From the NCBI GenBank assembly GCA_029194465.1, contig JARFXS010000009.1:1-48632 (forward strand): a stretch of DNA of 48,632 nucleotides. Direction: 5' to 3'. The stretch comes from Candidatus Nitrosocosmicus sp. (GTDB lineage: Archaea; Thermoproteota; Nitrososphaeria; Nitrososphaerales; Nitrososphaeraceae). A program made the translations under genes and the position numbers. Shown piece by piece: positions 27,469 through 37,899 of the stretch. The first letter of the stretch is position 1. Every line of letters begins with the position of its first letter. Under the pieces are notes generated by a model. That model made no database searches and was not told the origin of the DNA. It was given only the letters and a program-made list of their open reading frames with translations.

Positions 27469-27876
27469 CTATCTATTTTTTGTTGCCTCAATCTGTCCAT
27501 TATTAGCTTTTACGACTACTTTTTTGAAATTAATATCTCCACCATCAGGAGATACAAAGATGGATGCGAATGGTCCCATGCTTCCTAAGGGCTGAATTGG
27601 GTCGTCATCAAACTGGACAGTAACGTTATTGATAGAATTGAAATTATTGTTACTTAATTTTACGCTTATTGTCTCGACAGGACCCCCCCTTTGGATTATT
27701 TCGATATTTAATCCGGCTGTTGAAAAATATACAAACAAGACGACTGCTGCAACTACAGCAAAGCCAACAAAGATTACTCTGCGAATTAATTTAAAGTAAT
27801 TTCGCTTTTTGCCTGATCTACTATTTTCAGGCGATCTACCATTTTCAGAAGATCCTCCGTCATCCCAACGCCCCAT
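27469..27876 (-). CDS. single-pass membrane protein with extracellular beta domain
   Basis: A 135-residue protein. The cytoplasmic N-terminus is Ser/Asn/Arg-rich (MGRWDDGGSSENGRSPE). One transmembrane helix spans about 34-53 (VIFVGFAVVAAVVLFVYF). The outside part, of about 80 residues, has alternating strands (ETISVKLSNNNFNSINNVTV, ASIFVSPDGGDINFKKVVVK). It resembles the short immunoglobulin-like or LEA14-like ectodomains seen in other genes of this window, but no named family is certain. ATG at 27876. Confidence 0.6.
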   Translation of the reverse strand: MGRWDDGGSSENGRSPENSRSGKKRNYFKLIRRVIFVGFAVVAAVVLFVYFSTAGLNIEIIQRGGPVETISVKLSNNNFNSINNVTVQFDDDPIQPLGSMGPFASIFVSPDGGDINFKKVVVKANNGQIEATKNR

Positions 27877-28157
27877 ATCTTATTGATAGATATTATTCAA
27901 GCAATTAAGTGTTCTATACTAAAATGATTAGATACCAACACAGATTTTTTTCTTGATTCGGTATTAGTGGTTTTACTTTTCGAAGGTCAATATTGACGTT
28001 TCCTTCATGTATCAAGGGGAGTTAAGCACAGTAGTAAATTCTAATCCGTACTAACCGACTAAATAAACAATTAGCCTATTTACAGTACATCTGGGCAAAC
28101 CATTCGTTTTTAATATACTAAGTTGAATAAACTCTTATCTTAGTACATTTTTTGGCC

Positions 28158-29021
28158 TTATTCATTTAGAGAATCTCTTGATCCAAACTCATTCTTAAAT
28201 CCATATAGATTGGCCAGTCTTTTCACATCATTGTTGGTTATTTTACAAGACTGATGGGCAAGCTTTAGACAATAAGGATATCCCTTGATGCTGTGATAAC
28301 ACAGACCATCAATCAAATTTTGAATTTCAGTTGGGGCGATATTTGTTCTATTAATGATTTCAATCTTTATAAGGGGAACATAGGTAGCTAGCCTTGCATA
28401 TATCTCAACCACATCTAAACTATCAGAGATAAAGTTATTTTTGTTTGCAAGACTAAATCCGGTCTTGTGACCTAACTTATTATAATAATAAATATCAGCT
28501 GCTCGTGATCCATATTCTTTGAACTGGGTTTTTGATGTAGAATTTTTTGAAATAAATAAAACTTCGCTCTCTTCATCATTACTATCAAATAGGGCTCGCA
28601 CGTTTTCTTTATATGTTGCATTTTTATTATGAACTAAATTAGATATTATGGATCCATCGACACAAACATAATCTGGTTTTTGATCCAATACAGATTTGGC
28701 CAGATCGATTTCCATTTTCATAGCTTTAGCACTCAGAGAATCACCGGTAATGTTAGAAATCCCATAATCCCATCTTGATGCCAACACGTGATTATGCGAG
28801 CTTACTGCAACGCTATCAATAACAAACAGATCGATTCCTTGAAAGGATTTCTTATTCCAGCTACTATCAATACCCACACTAAAGGACGGTTTTTTTATCG
28901 GTTCATATTCCACCCACTTAGTAGATGCAATCTTTAAAAGATCTTCAAATTCATCTCCATGTATAGATGAAAGCTTTTTCTCCTTATTTTTGATAGCATC
29001 CAGGTAAAGATCGGACAACAA
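28158..29021 (-). CDS. nurA: NurA-domain 5'-3' nuclease
   Basis: A 287-residue RNase H-like nuclease that in archaea works with the HerA hexameric translocase, Mre11 and Rad50 to resect DNA ends. Metal-binding blocks are visible: FSVGIDSSWN with Asp52 (strand 1), DYVCVDGSIISNL with Asp122, and the C-terminal GYPYCLKLAHQSCKITNNDV with His256, the usual NurA ending. Length is normal for the family (about 280-350). TTG start at 29021. No herA or mre11-rad50 is adjacent in this window. The 99-bp gap to the broken acyl-CoA synthetase upstream allows co-transcription. Confidence 0.82.
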   Translation of the reverse strand: MLSDLYLDAIKNKEKKLSSIHGDEFEDLLKIASTKWVEYEPIKKPSFSVGIDSSWNKKSFQGIDLFVIDSVAVSSHNHVLASRWDYGISNITGDSLSAKAMKMEIDLAKSVLDQKPDYVCVDGSIISNLVHNKNATYKENVRALFDSNDEESEVLFISKNSTSKTQFKEYGSRAADIYYYNKLGHKTGFSLANKNNFISDSLDVVEIYARLATYVPLIKIEIINRTNIAPTEIQNLIDGLCYHSIKGYPYCLKLAHQSCKITNNDVKRLANLYGFKNEFGSRDSLNE

Positions 29022-29120
29022 TATTATTCCCTACTCAAGCACTAAATTTATTTATTATTCATAACAAGCAAAGGACGAACTAAAGGATTGGGAAAATTCA
29101 TTTTTTTGGTGCAAGGCAAA

Positions 29121-29447
29121 TCATGATTTACTAACGGAGAAGGATTTGAGAGATTCAGGATTTTCGACTAACAAAAGGTCATCTTTTGAAATATCAATAC
29201 CTAAGAGTTTCTTACGCATCAATCTTCGTAATATCTTCCCTGATCGATTCCTTGGTAGTTCATTGACAAAATAAATAGATTTAGGAAGTAGAAATTTACC
29301 AATCCGCCTTGTCAGGAGTTTTTCAAGATCCTTTTTAATTAAAAGGTTTGTCGGGTTTGTTATATCAGCATTATTTAGGACACAGAAAATACATACAGAT
29401 TCACCGGTTAATTCGTCTGGAAATGCCAACAGCAGCTGAATCAACAA
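29121..29447 (-). pseudogene. AMP-forming acyl-CoA synthetase, C-terminal piece
   Basis: Third fragment of a frameshifted synthetase gene (29121-31102). It carries the mobile C-terminal domain: PDELTGESVCIFCVLNN, a Leu-rich helix, LPKSIYFVNELPRNRSGKIL and RRLMRK. It includes the invariant Lys of the GK motif that adenylates the acid and is commonly regulated by acetylation. The join to the middle piece is at about 29426-29429: removing one T from an ATTT run gives VGIPDELTGE, the exact family consensus. The break is therefore a single-base insertion. Confidence 0.85.
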
Positions 29448-30586
29448 TTCCAGAATAGCTTGTTAATACTTCTTCAATTTCACTAGGGTCAATCCTGTGT
29501 CCAGAAATTTTCATGACATCATCTACTCTGCCAGAAATATACCACATGTTTTGTGAATCAGTTCGAACCTTATCACCATGATTCCAAATATTAGGAAATT
29601 TTGACCAATATGTATGCATATATCTTTCCTTATCATTTAGGATTCCCTTGGTCATCCCAGGCCAAGGATTCCTAATTACAAGATATCCCTCATTGACAGA
29701 CTTACCTCGGTCATCTAAGATATCAACATCCAATCCCGGTACGGGTACTCCTACAGATGTAGGTACATTGTCTAAGAATGGAAGCATGCTCAGAATGGCT
29801 CCACCTATCTCTGTGCCACCTGACAAATTTATCACAGGACAACGATTGTTTCCTACTTTTGAAAAATACCAATTCCATGCTTCCTTATTCAATCGCTCGC
29901 CTGTGGAAACAAGTAGCCTAAGGGAAGAAAAGTGAAATTTTGAAAAATCAATTTTATTTCTCATGAATTGTCTTATAGCCGTTGGAGCAGCTCCAAATAT
30001 TGTAACATTCAGATCATCAATCTGCCTTGCCCAATAATCCAGAGATGGATAGTCCAACGTATCTTCAAAAATGACAGCAGTTGATCCTATTATAGGAGAT
30101 CCATAAACTATCCATGTTTGACCAGTAATCCAACCTATATCAGCATACCAAAAAATTGTATCAGTAGATTTGAGATCTATCAAATATGATGATTGATGAG
30201 CAGAAAATATAGAAAATCCTCCGTGTGTCTGAATTGTCCCCTTTGGTTTTCCGGTCGTTCCTGAAGTGTATAAAATGAATAAAGGATCACTAGATTCCAT
30301 CAGTTCTGCTTCGAATCTCTTGTTTGGATCCTGGTTTCTAAATGCCTCTTCATAAATTCGTTTAAAGGAAAAGACTTTATCGTTAGGAAGAAGATCAGAC
30401 TCAGTTTCCTCGGTTTCTGACACAATTATTTTTTTTACAAAAGTATTGGATAACACATCTTCCCAATGTGTTTTTAAATTAATTATCCTACCCCTCCTTT
30501 GAAAAAAATCACTAGTAATTAGAAATGAAGAATTTGAATCAATGAGTCTCTGTTCAAGTGACGACTTAACAAAACCGGAAAAAATA
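29401..30586 (-). pseudogene. AMP-forming acyl-CoA synthetase, middle piece
   Basis: Second fragment. The open frame begins about 30586 (IFSGFVKSSLEQRLIDSNSS), before the first usable GTG at 30456. It holds the ATP-binding P-loop LYTSGTTGKPKGT, the substrate-side motif IFWYADIGWITGQ, NLSGGTEIGGA, the adenylate motif near NHGDKVRTD and the hinge ISGRVDDVMKISGHRIDPSE. Together with the flanking fragments this is a full acetyl/propionyl-CoA synthetase-type enzyme of about 660 residues. In this lineage such ligases can serve acetate or propionate assimilation; the substrate is not determined here. All catalytic motifs are conserved, which argues that the frame breaks are recent or artefactual. 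Confidence 0.88.
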
Positions 30587-31102
30587 TATACGAACCGCTC
30601 CTAATTTTGAGATCGCATAAAGTGCAACAAATGATTCCATTCTCATAGGAAGATAAATTCCTACTACGTCACCTTTTTTAACTCCGATACCTCTTAATGC
30701 ATTAGCAAATACATTTACTCTTATTTCCAGCTCCTTAAAACTAAGCTGCTTCTTTATTCCATCATGGTTTACAAAGATAAATGCAGTTTTATTTGGGTGT
30801 TTATTGATATTACTTTGAATAACATTATCGATAATGTTACATTTTCCACCAACAAACCACTCGCACCATGGTAAACCCTTTTGTACATCAACTACTTTAT
30901 TGAATGGTTCCCTCCATCTAATTCCAAGGTCCTCATTTACAGCCTTCCAATACCATTCAACATTTTCTATAGATTTCTGCAACAAGTCATCCAATGTATC
31001 AATACTATTTTTCTCCATAAATCGAATTAAATTATTATCCTTGGTCAGCTCCGATTTAGATGAATTAATTGAATAGTAAGGTACCCTTTGTTTTTTGACC
31101 AT
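30566..31102 (-). pseudogene. AMP-forming acyl-CoA synthetase, N-terminal piece
   Basis: First fragment, from the ATG at 31102. It contains the N-terminal ACS region (VEWYWKAVNEDLGIRWREPF, GLPWCEWFVGGKCNIIDNVI) and the start of the large domain up to YAISKLGAV, then slips out of frame at about 30585-30592. In the neighbouring frame the next residues are YIFSGF, as in the family motif before the P-loop. One extra base or two missing bases explain the break. The promoter lies in the 86-bp gap to the LEA14-like gene upstream, or the genes share a transcript. Confidence 0.85.
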
Positions 31103-31188
31103 CTATATTTTGATCGTTTAAAATGCTTTTCAGATATATTAGTCTATTATTATCGTGAATTTAATTGCCTCCAATGTAAGTAGTAAAA

Positions 31189-31851
31189 TTAATTGAGTGG
31201 ATATTGAAAGTTAAACTCATTTTCCCTCACTTGTGCATCACTGCCCCTATTCAACGTATAAAAATAGGTTCCATTTACGTCATACACCTTGGAGGTGGAG
31301 GAGTTAGAATTATCTGCAATTGCGGGTAACAATTTACCTTGAGAATCAAAAAGTGAATTTCCTTCTTCGTCCAATGGTGTCCTATCACGAAGAACGATGC
31401 TTTGATTTCCTATAATGGGATACACTGATTCGAGAGAATCTACAAATCCTTCTGTTCTGGATCCTACGTCTCCAGAAGCTATCCTTACATTGTCAAGATA
31501 AACATTATAGGTAACAGTTTCCAGGATTGCTGCCCCCCTATTTGGATTATAAACTGTGAAAACAGTTTCTAATCTAGATTCGTTATTTACCGGTATTACT
31601 TTCACCGAATTAATCGATAAAGATAAATTTTGGCTGTTGAGTTGCTGAGGGGTTAGTTCGGTGGTTTCAGGTGCGTTAGATGGTGAAGGCGGATTTGACT
31701 GTGGTGGTACCGCATTAGTACCATTGACCACTGATTCAGGATTATTGTTTGATTTTGAATTCTGAGATAAAAATCCTATATTAAACAAGTAAAAAACTAC
31801 TCCTATAACTATTATACCTATTCCAACTGCGTATAAAACCCTCGTTTTCAT
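31189..31851 (-). CDS. membrane-anchored LEA14-like protein
   Basis: A 220-residue protein. One N-terminal transmembrane helix (residues 7-29), a Pro/Ser/Asn linker to about residue 70, then an extracellular beta-sandwich resembling the LEA14/WHy fold: LSLSINSVKVIPVNNESRLE, TVFTVYNPNRGAAILETVTY and NVYLDNVRIASGDVG. The family is a stress-associated, protein-stabilising domain in plants and is common as an anchored exodomain in ammonia-oxidising archaea. The exact role is unknown. The gene at 42122 has the same architecture. Confidence 0.6.
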   Translation of the reverse strand: MKTRVLYAVGIGIIVIGVVFYLFNIGFLSQNSKSNNNPESVVNGTNAVPPQSNPPSPSNAPETTELTPQQLNSQNLSLSINSVKVIPVNNESRLETVFTVYNPNRGAAILETVTYNVYLDNVRIASGDVGSRTEGFVDSLESVYPIIGNQSIVLRDRTPLDEEGNSLFDSQGKLLPAIADNSNSSTSKVYDVNGTYFYTLNRGSDAQVRENEFNFQYPLN

Positions 31852-31937
31852 AAATATGAGAATTTATCACTTGAGCCTATAAAATGGTTTAGAAAAATTT
31901 TAAGAATGAAACCATATAATATTTTACACTATACCAA

Positions 31938-32765
31938 ATGAGGTCATTAAGACATGAAAGAGGAAATTGGGATGCGGAAAATTATCACAAAGTTTCAACC
32001 ATACAAGAAACCTGGGCAATAGAACTATTAACTAAAAGAAAGTGGAAGGGAAATGAGGTATTAATAGATGCTGGATGTGGAAGTGGCAGGGTTACCAGAA
32101 TCATCTCAAATATTTTAAAAAATGGCAAAATCTATGCTATCGATCTGGATCAAAACATGATAGAAGAGGCAAAGACAAATCTAAAGGATCTAGAAAATGT
32201 GGTTTTTGTCAATGCAGATTTATCGACTGTCGAACTACCAGAACCTGTAGATGTTATCTTTTCTAACGCAGTAATACATTGGATCAATGATCATTACAAA
32301 CTATTCTGTAACTTTTGGAAACTACTAAAGGAATCCGGGGAAATCTTAATTCAATGTGGAGGCAAAGGAAACCTAGGAACAATCAGACCCATGTTAGATT
32401 TGGCAAGAAAGAGTAGTAAATTCAAAGGCTATTTTCATGACTGGGAGGACCCATGGAATTTTGCTTCAGCTGAAGAAACATTTTCAATAATGGAAAGGGT
32501 GGGGTTTAAACAGATTGAAACTGGTCTGACAAAAAAAATAGCAAAATTTTCGAGTTTTGAGGAATATAGACTATTTATGAAAACGGTGGTTATGAAACCA
32601 TATTTATCTTATTTACCTTCTGATTATGACAATCAGATTGTAAATTCCTTTATGGATTGTTTCTTTGAGTATCAAAAGAAGAATATTAATATTAAGGGAT
32701 TTTCTGAAGGTAGTACCGACTATACTTTAGACTACACAAGACTAAACATTCGTGCGATCAAGTGA
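31938..32765 (+). CDS. class I SAM-dependent methyltransferase (Tam/BioC-like)
   Basis: A 275-residue soluble methyltransferase. Motif I is VLIDAGCGSGRVTRIIS (about residues 41-57), motif II IYAIDLDQNMIEEAK, motif III VVFVNADLS, and motif IV VDVIFSNAVIHWINDH, a signature shared by trans-aconitate methyltransferase and BioC. The C-terminal half contains a small lid helix pair (FSSFEEYRLFMKTVVMK). Substrate unknown. ATG at 31938, divergent from the LEA14-like gene with an 86-bp shared promoter region. Confidence 0.85.
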   Translation: MRSLRHERGNWDAENYHKVSTIQETWAIELLTKRKWKGNEVLIDAGCGSGRVTRIISNILKNGKIYAIDLDQNMIEEAKTNLKDLENVVFVNADLSTVELPEPVDVIFSNAVIHWINDHYKLFCNFWKLLKESGEILIQCGGKGNLGTIRPMLDLARKSSKFKGYFHDWEDPWNFASAEETFSIMERVGFKQIETGLTKKIAKFSSFEEYRLFMKTVVMKPYLSYLPSDYDNQIVNSFMDCFFEYQKKNINIKGFSEGSTDYTLDYTRLNIRAIK

Positions 32766-32918
32766 ACTTTATTGTAGTAAAAAAATCGATTGATAGAGTG
32801 TGTTATACTAGAAACAGAGAATAAAACGGATACAACATTTTGGATCAAGAAATACAAACGTCAAATGAAATCTAGATAAGCAGCTAGATTCTAAAATAGG
32901 GAAATAAATGAGTAATAA

Positions 32919-34004
32919 TCAAATGGTAGCTGGATTGTCATTTTGCAAATAGCTTCGAATAGGCGAAATTATTTTGTCTAGGTACCTGGAAGTGGCTGCC
33001 TTTAAATCCATGGGATGAATCTTGTCTTGTTCGTAATCATTTTTAACCTCATTATACGAGAAGTATGACATGTTACCCCCATATTTTTGAGGGCGTTCCA
33101 ATACAAATTCATCAAACTGATGGAATATTACATGATTAATGATTTCTAAGACTGGGTTTCCAGCTGAAATCTTTAAAGGGCAATAAGCCTTTCTTATCTT
33201 TTTAGAAATCTCATCGGATGTATCATGAATTAGTATACTACTAGAAGGATTACTCTTACTCATTTTGCTAAATATTTTATGATCATCCTCTAAGACTCCA
33301 TCATCAGATTCTGTAGTGGTGGAAGTTGCAGTTGCAGGAGAAGTAACACTATTAGAAACAGGCTCAGATAGACCAGGTAACAAATGATGGTGAACAGAAA
33401 TGGGGACTTTCCAGCCTAGTCTTGGAAAAACTTCTCTCACCAACATATGGATCTTACGTTGATCGGTTCCGGCGTGAACAATATCTAGATCTAGGGCTTT
33501 GATATCCACAGATTGCATAGAAGGATATAGAAGTTGTGAAAAATCAAGGGAATCTTTCTCTGTTCTTCCCATAATTGTTAATGATCTTAATGTTCTAGCG
33601 AGCGTAATTTGTTTTGAAAGCATAAAATTTTTCCAATAATCATCAGTTTCTTCATAAAGCTTTGTGCCGTGAATAATGTTAACGCCAGGGCAAAAAAATT
33701 TGAATGCTTTTTCATAATAATTTGAAATTTTTGAAATTAATTCCCAATCACTATTTAGTTTATTATTGATATAAGTATGCCAATCAGCTAGAAACACATT
33801 CGCATGGACGCCGGCCTTCAGAAAATCATTGATCTTAAAGCCCGTTACAATAAGGCTACCTAAATGTAATCTTCCGGAAATTTCCAATCCGATATAATGT
33901 CTAGGCGTTGTTTTGGTTTCAAATAATGTAGCGAGTTCATTTGATGTTATTATTTCTTCTGTTGGAGGCCTCTCAATTAGTCGGATCTTCTCTTCAACGT
34001 CCAT
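32919..34004 (-). CDS. tyrS: tyrosyl-tRNA synthetase, archaeal type
   Basis: A 361-residue class I synthetase that charges tRNA-Tyr. The HIGH-equivalent is SGRLHLGSL (about 43-51). The active-site block DIVHAGTDQRKIHMLVREVF (about 174-193) is typical of archaeal/eukaryotic TyrRS. The KMSKS loop is intact (247-251). The short C-terminal anticodon-binding helical domain is present (YFSYNEVKNDYEQDKIHPMD). A low-complexity Ser/Thr-rich insert (about residues 215-243, with TSPATATSTTTESDDG) lies just before KMSKS. ATG at 34004. It is 91 bp downstream of the ppx gene on the same strand. Confidence 0.93.
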   Translation of the reverse strand: MDVEEKIRLIERPPTEEIITSNELATLFETKTTPRHYIGLEISGRLHLGSLIVTGFKINDFLKAGVHANVFLADWHTYINNKLNSDWELISKISNYYEKAFKFFCPGVNIIHGTKLYEETDDYWKNFMLSKQITLARTLRSLTIMGRTEKDSLDFSQLLYPSMQSVDIKALDLDIVHAGTDQRKIHMLVREVFPRLGWKVPISVHHHLLPGLSEPVSNSVTSPATATSTTTESDDGVLEDDHKIFSKMSKSNPSSSILIHDTSDEISKKIRKAYCPLKISAGNPVLEIINHVIFHQFDEFVLERPQKYGGNMSYFSYNEVKNDYEQDKIHPMDLKAATSRYLDKIISPIRSYLQNDNPATI

Positions 34005-34095
34005 TACAAAATTTTAGTATGGAGATTATTATAAACTGTTTAATTCAACAGTCTTTTGAACAAGACCAAATCAGGTTATAATTAAAAAATTTGAA

Positions 34096-34371
34096 TTAGT
34101 CTTTTAACTTGTTAACTTTTATGCTGTTGAGCTTTCTCGGAAAAATATAAGTATCTGGTTCTGATGGAGCTAAATTTGAATCAGAGACTGTAGATATAGG
34201 ATTTTTTCTACTACTTTCAATTGCAAACAATGGCTCGCAATTTACTTTAATGAATTTCTTCCTGCTGCGATATTTCTTGTCCATTCTAAAATAAAGATAG
34301 TATTCCAGTACTCCTTCACGGACCCCGGTAGGACATACCAATAAATTATTAAAATTCTGCTTATCTATCAA
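34096..34371 (-). pseudogene. Ppx/GppA phosphatase, C-terminal piece
   Basis: Frame from 34371 to a stop at 34096. It starts with the family signature NNLLVCPTGVREGVLEYYLY, the conserved end of the second actin-like domain in short Ppx proteins, followed by a basic tail. It belongs to the gene that starts at 35086. Two single-base deletions, near 34381 and near 34485, separate the parts. With both restored the whole gene is 331 codons. Confidence 0.8.
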
Positions 34372-34429
34372 TATTTTTATGATAAAACTGCCTGTTGTAA
34401 TTGTTTTAGATCTTTCAGATCAACGGATT

Positions 34430-35086
34430 TTAGTTTTGATAATTCTTCAATAGACAGTCCTCTAAAAATAGTGTTTGCAAGGTTATCATTCTTTTATCAA
34501 ATGTAATATTGGACCAGGGTTTGCTCTCCTCCTCACCATTAGCATAATTTACGAATTCTTCAGAGAGTCTCAAAACTCCCATATCTAAACAAATCGTTTT
34601 TAATATTCTAAAATCTTGAACATACATCAATTCAAGGCTACCTCCACCAAGATCGAAAAACAAGCCATTAGGGATATGCATGTAGGATTGAGCACCTAAA
34701 TAAGAAAAAAATCCTTCTTCTGGTCCTGACAAAATATTGAATAGAAACCCCGTACTATCTTCTAGGGTATCCACTACGAATTTCTGGTTAGATGCGTCCC
34801 TTACCGCACTAGTTGCTATAGGAATGACTACATCTATGTTCTTTTCTTTTAAATCCTTTTTAAAATTATCAAGTGCTTTGATCGTTCTCTCAACATTTTT
34901 ATCAGATATTATATTGTCGTTTCTAATTAACTCTGAACCGATTTGAACATAATCCTGTTTCTGATACTGTTTTTTGTAATGCCCATTTTTGTAAATATCA
35001 TAAGTAGAAATTTTTATGGAATTATAACCAAGGTCTATTATAGCAAGACTTTCTTTTTTCCCAGACTCTATCGATTCAGCATACAA
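34430..35086 (-). pseudogene. ppx: Ppx/GppA exopolyphosphatase, N-terminal piece
   Basis: From the TTG at 35086: an ASKHA-fold phosphatase that releases phosphate from polyphosphate or hydrolyses pppGpp. Visible motifs are LAIIDLGYNSIKISTYD (phosphate 1, with Asp and Asn), IATSAVRDASN, SGPEEGFFSYLGA and the phosphate 2 loop LFFDLGGGSLELMYV. After PWSNITFDKR the frame goes wrong and the protein ends in unrelated residues. The next frame continues correctly as DNLANTIFRGLSIEELSKLK to about 34382, then a second slip leads to the C-terminal piece. Both breaks are missing single bases. Confidence 0.85.
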
Positions 35087-35212
35087 CTATATTAAAAACT
35101 ACAAAAAAGTAGTTTATTTAATTTGTTGTTTATCGGTTATGCATACTATGTGTGCACCAAACTTTACAGGAGAAAAAGAAAATATGTAGAGAAAAATATA
35201 TGGGTTATCTTA

Positions 35213-35791
35213 TCATCTGTATTGTGAAAGCGTTACCTTTTCTCCTGGTTTCATATCTCTTTGAGTTTTTATCTTCTTTACAGCATCTTCGAAATGTTTC
35301 ATCGTTACATGTGCCTCTGTTGCATGTTTTGCAGCGTCTTCAGGATTACTATATTTTTGAAGATACTCATGCAACACGAGTGAAATCGCCGTATTTGCAA
35401 CAGCGGACATATCTGCGCCGCTAAATCCATCTGTTAGTTCGGCAATTCTCTGTAAATTGACTTCACCTGTTAATGGTTTTTCCTTTGCATATATTTCCAA
35501 GATCTTTAACCTTGTACTTATATCTGGTTTTGGGACAAATACTATCTTGTCAAACCTACCTGGCCTTAGCAATGCACTGTCAATCATATCTAGACGATTG
35601 GTTGCAGCAATGATAACTACGCCATTTAATTCTTGAATTCCATCCATTTCCGTCAGCAACTGAGAGACCATTCGTTCAGTGCCTGCATTAACGCCCTCCA
35701 TTCCTCTTATAGGAGCAATGGAATCTATTTCATCAAAGAAAACAACACATGGTGCAGCTTGTCTTGCTCGTCGGAAAATTTCTCTGCACAT
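35213..35791 (-). pseudogene. CDC48-like AAA ATPase, C-terminal piece
   Basis: A 192-residue frame with the second half of a D2 AAA domain. It begins at [20 protein letters not shown] (Walker B FFDEIDS), then [20 protein letters not shown] (sensor 1 and arginine-finger region [13 protein letters not shown]), the helical lid with [13 protein letters not shown], and a C-terminal tail. The first 80 residues repeat, with substitutions ([13 protein letters not shown] versus VNAGTERM), a segment already encoded by the upstream piece. It therefore comes from a diverged copy, not from simple slippage of the same gene. Confidence 0.85.
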
Positions 35792-35990
35792 TTGTCAATC
35801 ATATCTAGATGATTGGTTGCAGCCTTCCAATGATAATTTCACGCCATTTAATTCTTGAATTCCATCCATTTCCGCACATATACTATCTTGCAACTGAGAG
35901 GATCGATCATGTCCGATCGGTTAGTTGCGGCGATAATGACTACACTGGTTAATTGTTGAATTCCATCCAATTCGGTTAATAGTTGGGAAA
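35580..35990. repeat. three diverged copies of the D2 post-Walker B segment
   Basis: The segment encoding (minus strand) [20 protein letters not shown] lies at about 35580-35665. It recurs degenerate and out of frame at about 35797-35873 and in the upstream paralogous version at about 35901-35990. The central copy is flanked by scrambled joins: CTCAGTTGC, then a stretch like AAGATAGTATATGTGC, then GGAAATGGATGG. Confidence 0.75.
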
Positions 35991-37713
35991 CGACTCTTTC
36001 AGTCACCATGCTGTCACCTCCCAGTCCTCTTACTGGTGCGATCGAATCTATTTCATCAAAGAAAACAACACATGGTGCAGCTTGTCTTGCACGTCGGAAA
36101 ATTTCTCTGATCCCTCTTTCGGATTCGCCAACCCATTTTGACAATAATTCTGGTCCTTTTACGCTGATGAAATTAGCTTCAGATTCTGTTGCAACTGCCT
36201 TGGCAAGCATAGTTTTTCCGGTACCAGAGGGACCATGCATCAGAATTCCTTTGGGATTAGAGTGACCTAGTTTTGTATAAAGATCTGGGTACCTTAACGG
36301 CCATTCCACTGCTTCCTGTAGCTCTCGTTTAACATCATCTAATCCTCCTATATCATTCCATTCAACATCGGGAGATTCCAGATAAACTTCCCTCATGGCA
36401 GATGGCATCACTTCTTTAAGAGCATTTTCAAAGTCAGACATGGTAACAATTAACTTATTCAATACTTCAGGATTTATTTTCTCATCCTCCAAGTTAAGTT
36501 CAGGTAACAATCGTCTAAGACATTTCATCGCAGCTTCCTTACAGAGATATTCCAAATCTGCACCAACAAAACCATGACTTACAGATGCTATTTTTTCTTG
36601 ATTTACATCTGATTCTAAAGGCATGTTTCTTGTATGAATTTGTAGAATTTCTAATCTACCACGTTTATCAGGAACTTTGATTTCAATTTCTCGGTCAAAT
36701 CGACCAGGTCTTCTTAGAGCTGGATCTATAGCATTTGGCCTATTTGTGGCAGCGATAACTATAACTTTACCTCTTGCTTCTAATCCATCCATCAAAGATA
36801 ATAACTGAGATACAACTCTTCTTTCAACTTCTCCTGTTACTTCTTCTCGCTTTGGAGTTATAGAGTCTATTTCGTCGATAAACATTATGGAAGGAGCCTT
36901 TTCCTTGGTTTCTTTAAATATTTCACGCAGTCTTGCTTCAGATTCACCGTAGAATTTGCTCATTATTTCTGGACCAGAAATACTGATAAAGTGTGCATTA
37001 CTTTCATTGGCCACTGCTTTTGCCAACAAGGTTTTACCGGTACCTGGAGGTCCATACAACAACACTCCCTTTGGTGCCTCTATACCCAGTTTTTCAAATA
37101 TTTCTGGATGTCGTAATGGCAGTTCTATCATTTCACGAACTTTTTGAATCTCCTCTTTTAAGCCACCGATATCTTCGTATGTTACTTGGGGTACTCCACG
37201 AAGAGTTTCTCCCCTCTCAGCAATATGAAATACAGTTTTTTGAGTGACTAAAACGGCATCAACACCAGGACCTGGGGTGACACCTATTACTTGAAATGTA
37301 AGTCTACCACCAAAATATGGCACCATCACATTGTCGCCTTTGATTAATGGTACACTTTCAAGAGCATCAGCTAAATATCGTTCATCAATTGGAGGAATAG
37401 CTTCTAATGGTGCAACTATGACTTTTTCTGCAGGAACAGCTTTAATCTTTCTAACGATTACAGTGTCTCCTATAGCTACACCTGCATTATTTCTAACCAG
37501 ACCATCAACTCGAATTATACCCTTACCTTCGTCCGAAGGATAAAGAGGCAAACATTTTGCAACTGTTCTACGTTTACCTTTAATTTCCACGACATCACCT
37601 GTAGATGCGCTCAAAGCATCCATAGAATCATAATCAATTCTAGCAACACCACGGCCTACATCTCGGGTATAAGCTTCAAGCACCTTTAAAGAAAGAGTAT
37701 TACTCTGAGACAT
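35848..37713 (-). pseudogene. cdc48: CDC48/VCP-like double AAA ATPase, truncated in D2
   Basis: From the ATG at 37713: a 621-residue chain with the N-terminal double-psi barrel ([19 protein letters not shown]), a full D1 AAA domain ([43 protein letters not shown]) and most of D2 ([40 protein letters not shown]). Normal CDC48 would continue ALLRPGRFD. Here it jumps to [16 protein letters not shown] and stops. CKIVYV looks like the later DKIVFVP strand, so about nine codons are lost and unrelated frames follow. CDC48 is the archaeal unfoldase feeding the proteasome. This locus is probably inactive unless the break is an assembly error. Confidence 0.9.
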
Positions 37714-37899
37714 GATTACTACTTAATATTTAATAACATACTACTTATACACTTTTGTAAAGCAAACCCTAGCAAAAACAGGTATTTAATGACCATTATG
37801 TGTCGCATCAATAAAGACATTTAAAATCAAAATACAGAACCAAAAAAATATCATCATAATTTGATGAAATAATTGATCGGGTTAACCCGATCTGGCAAT

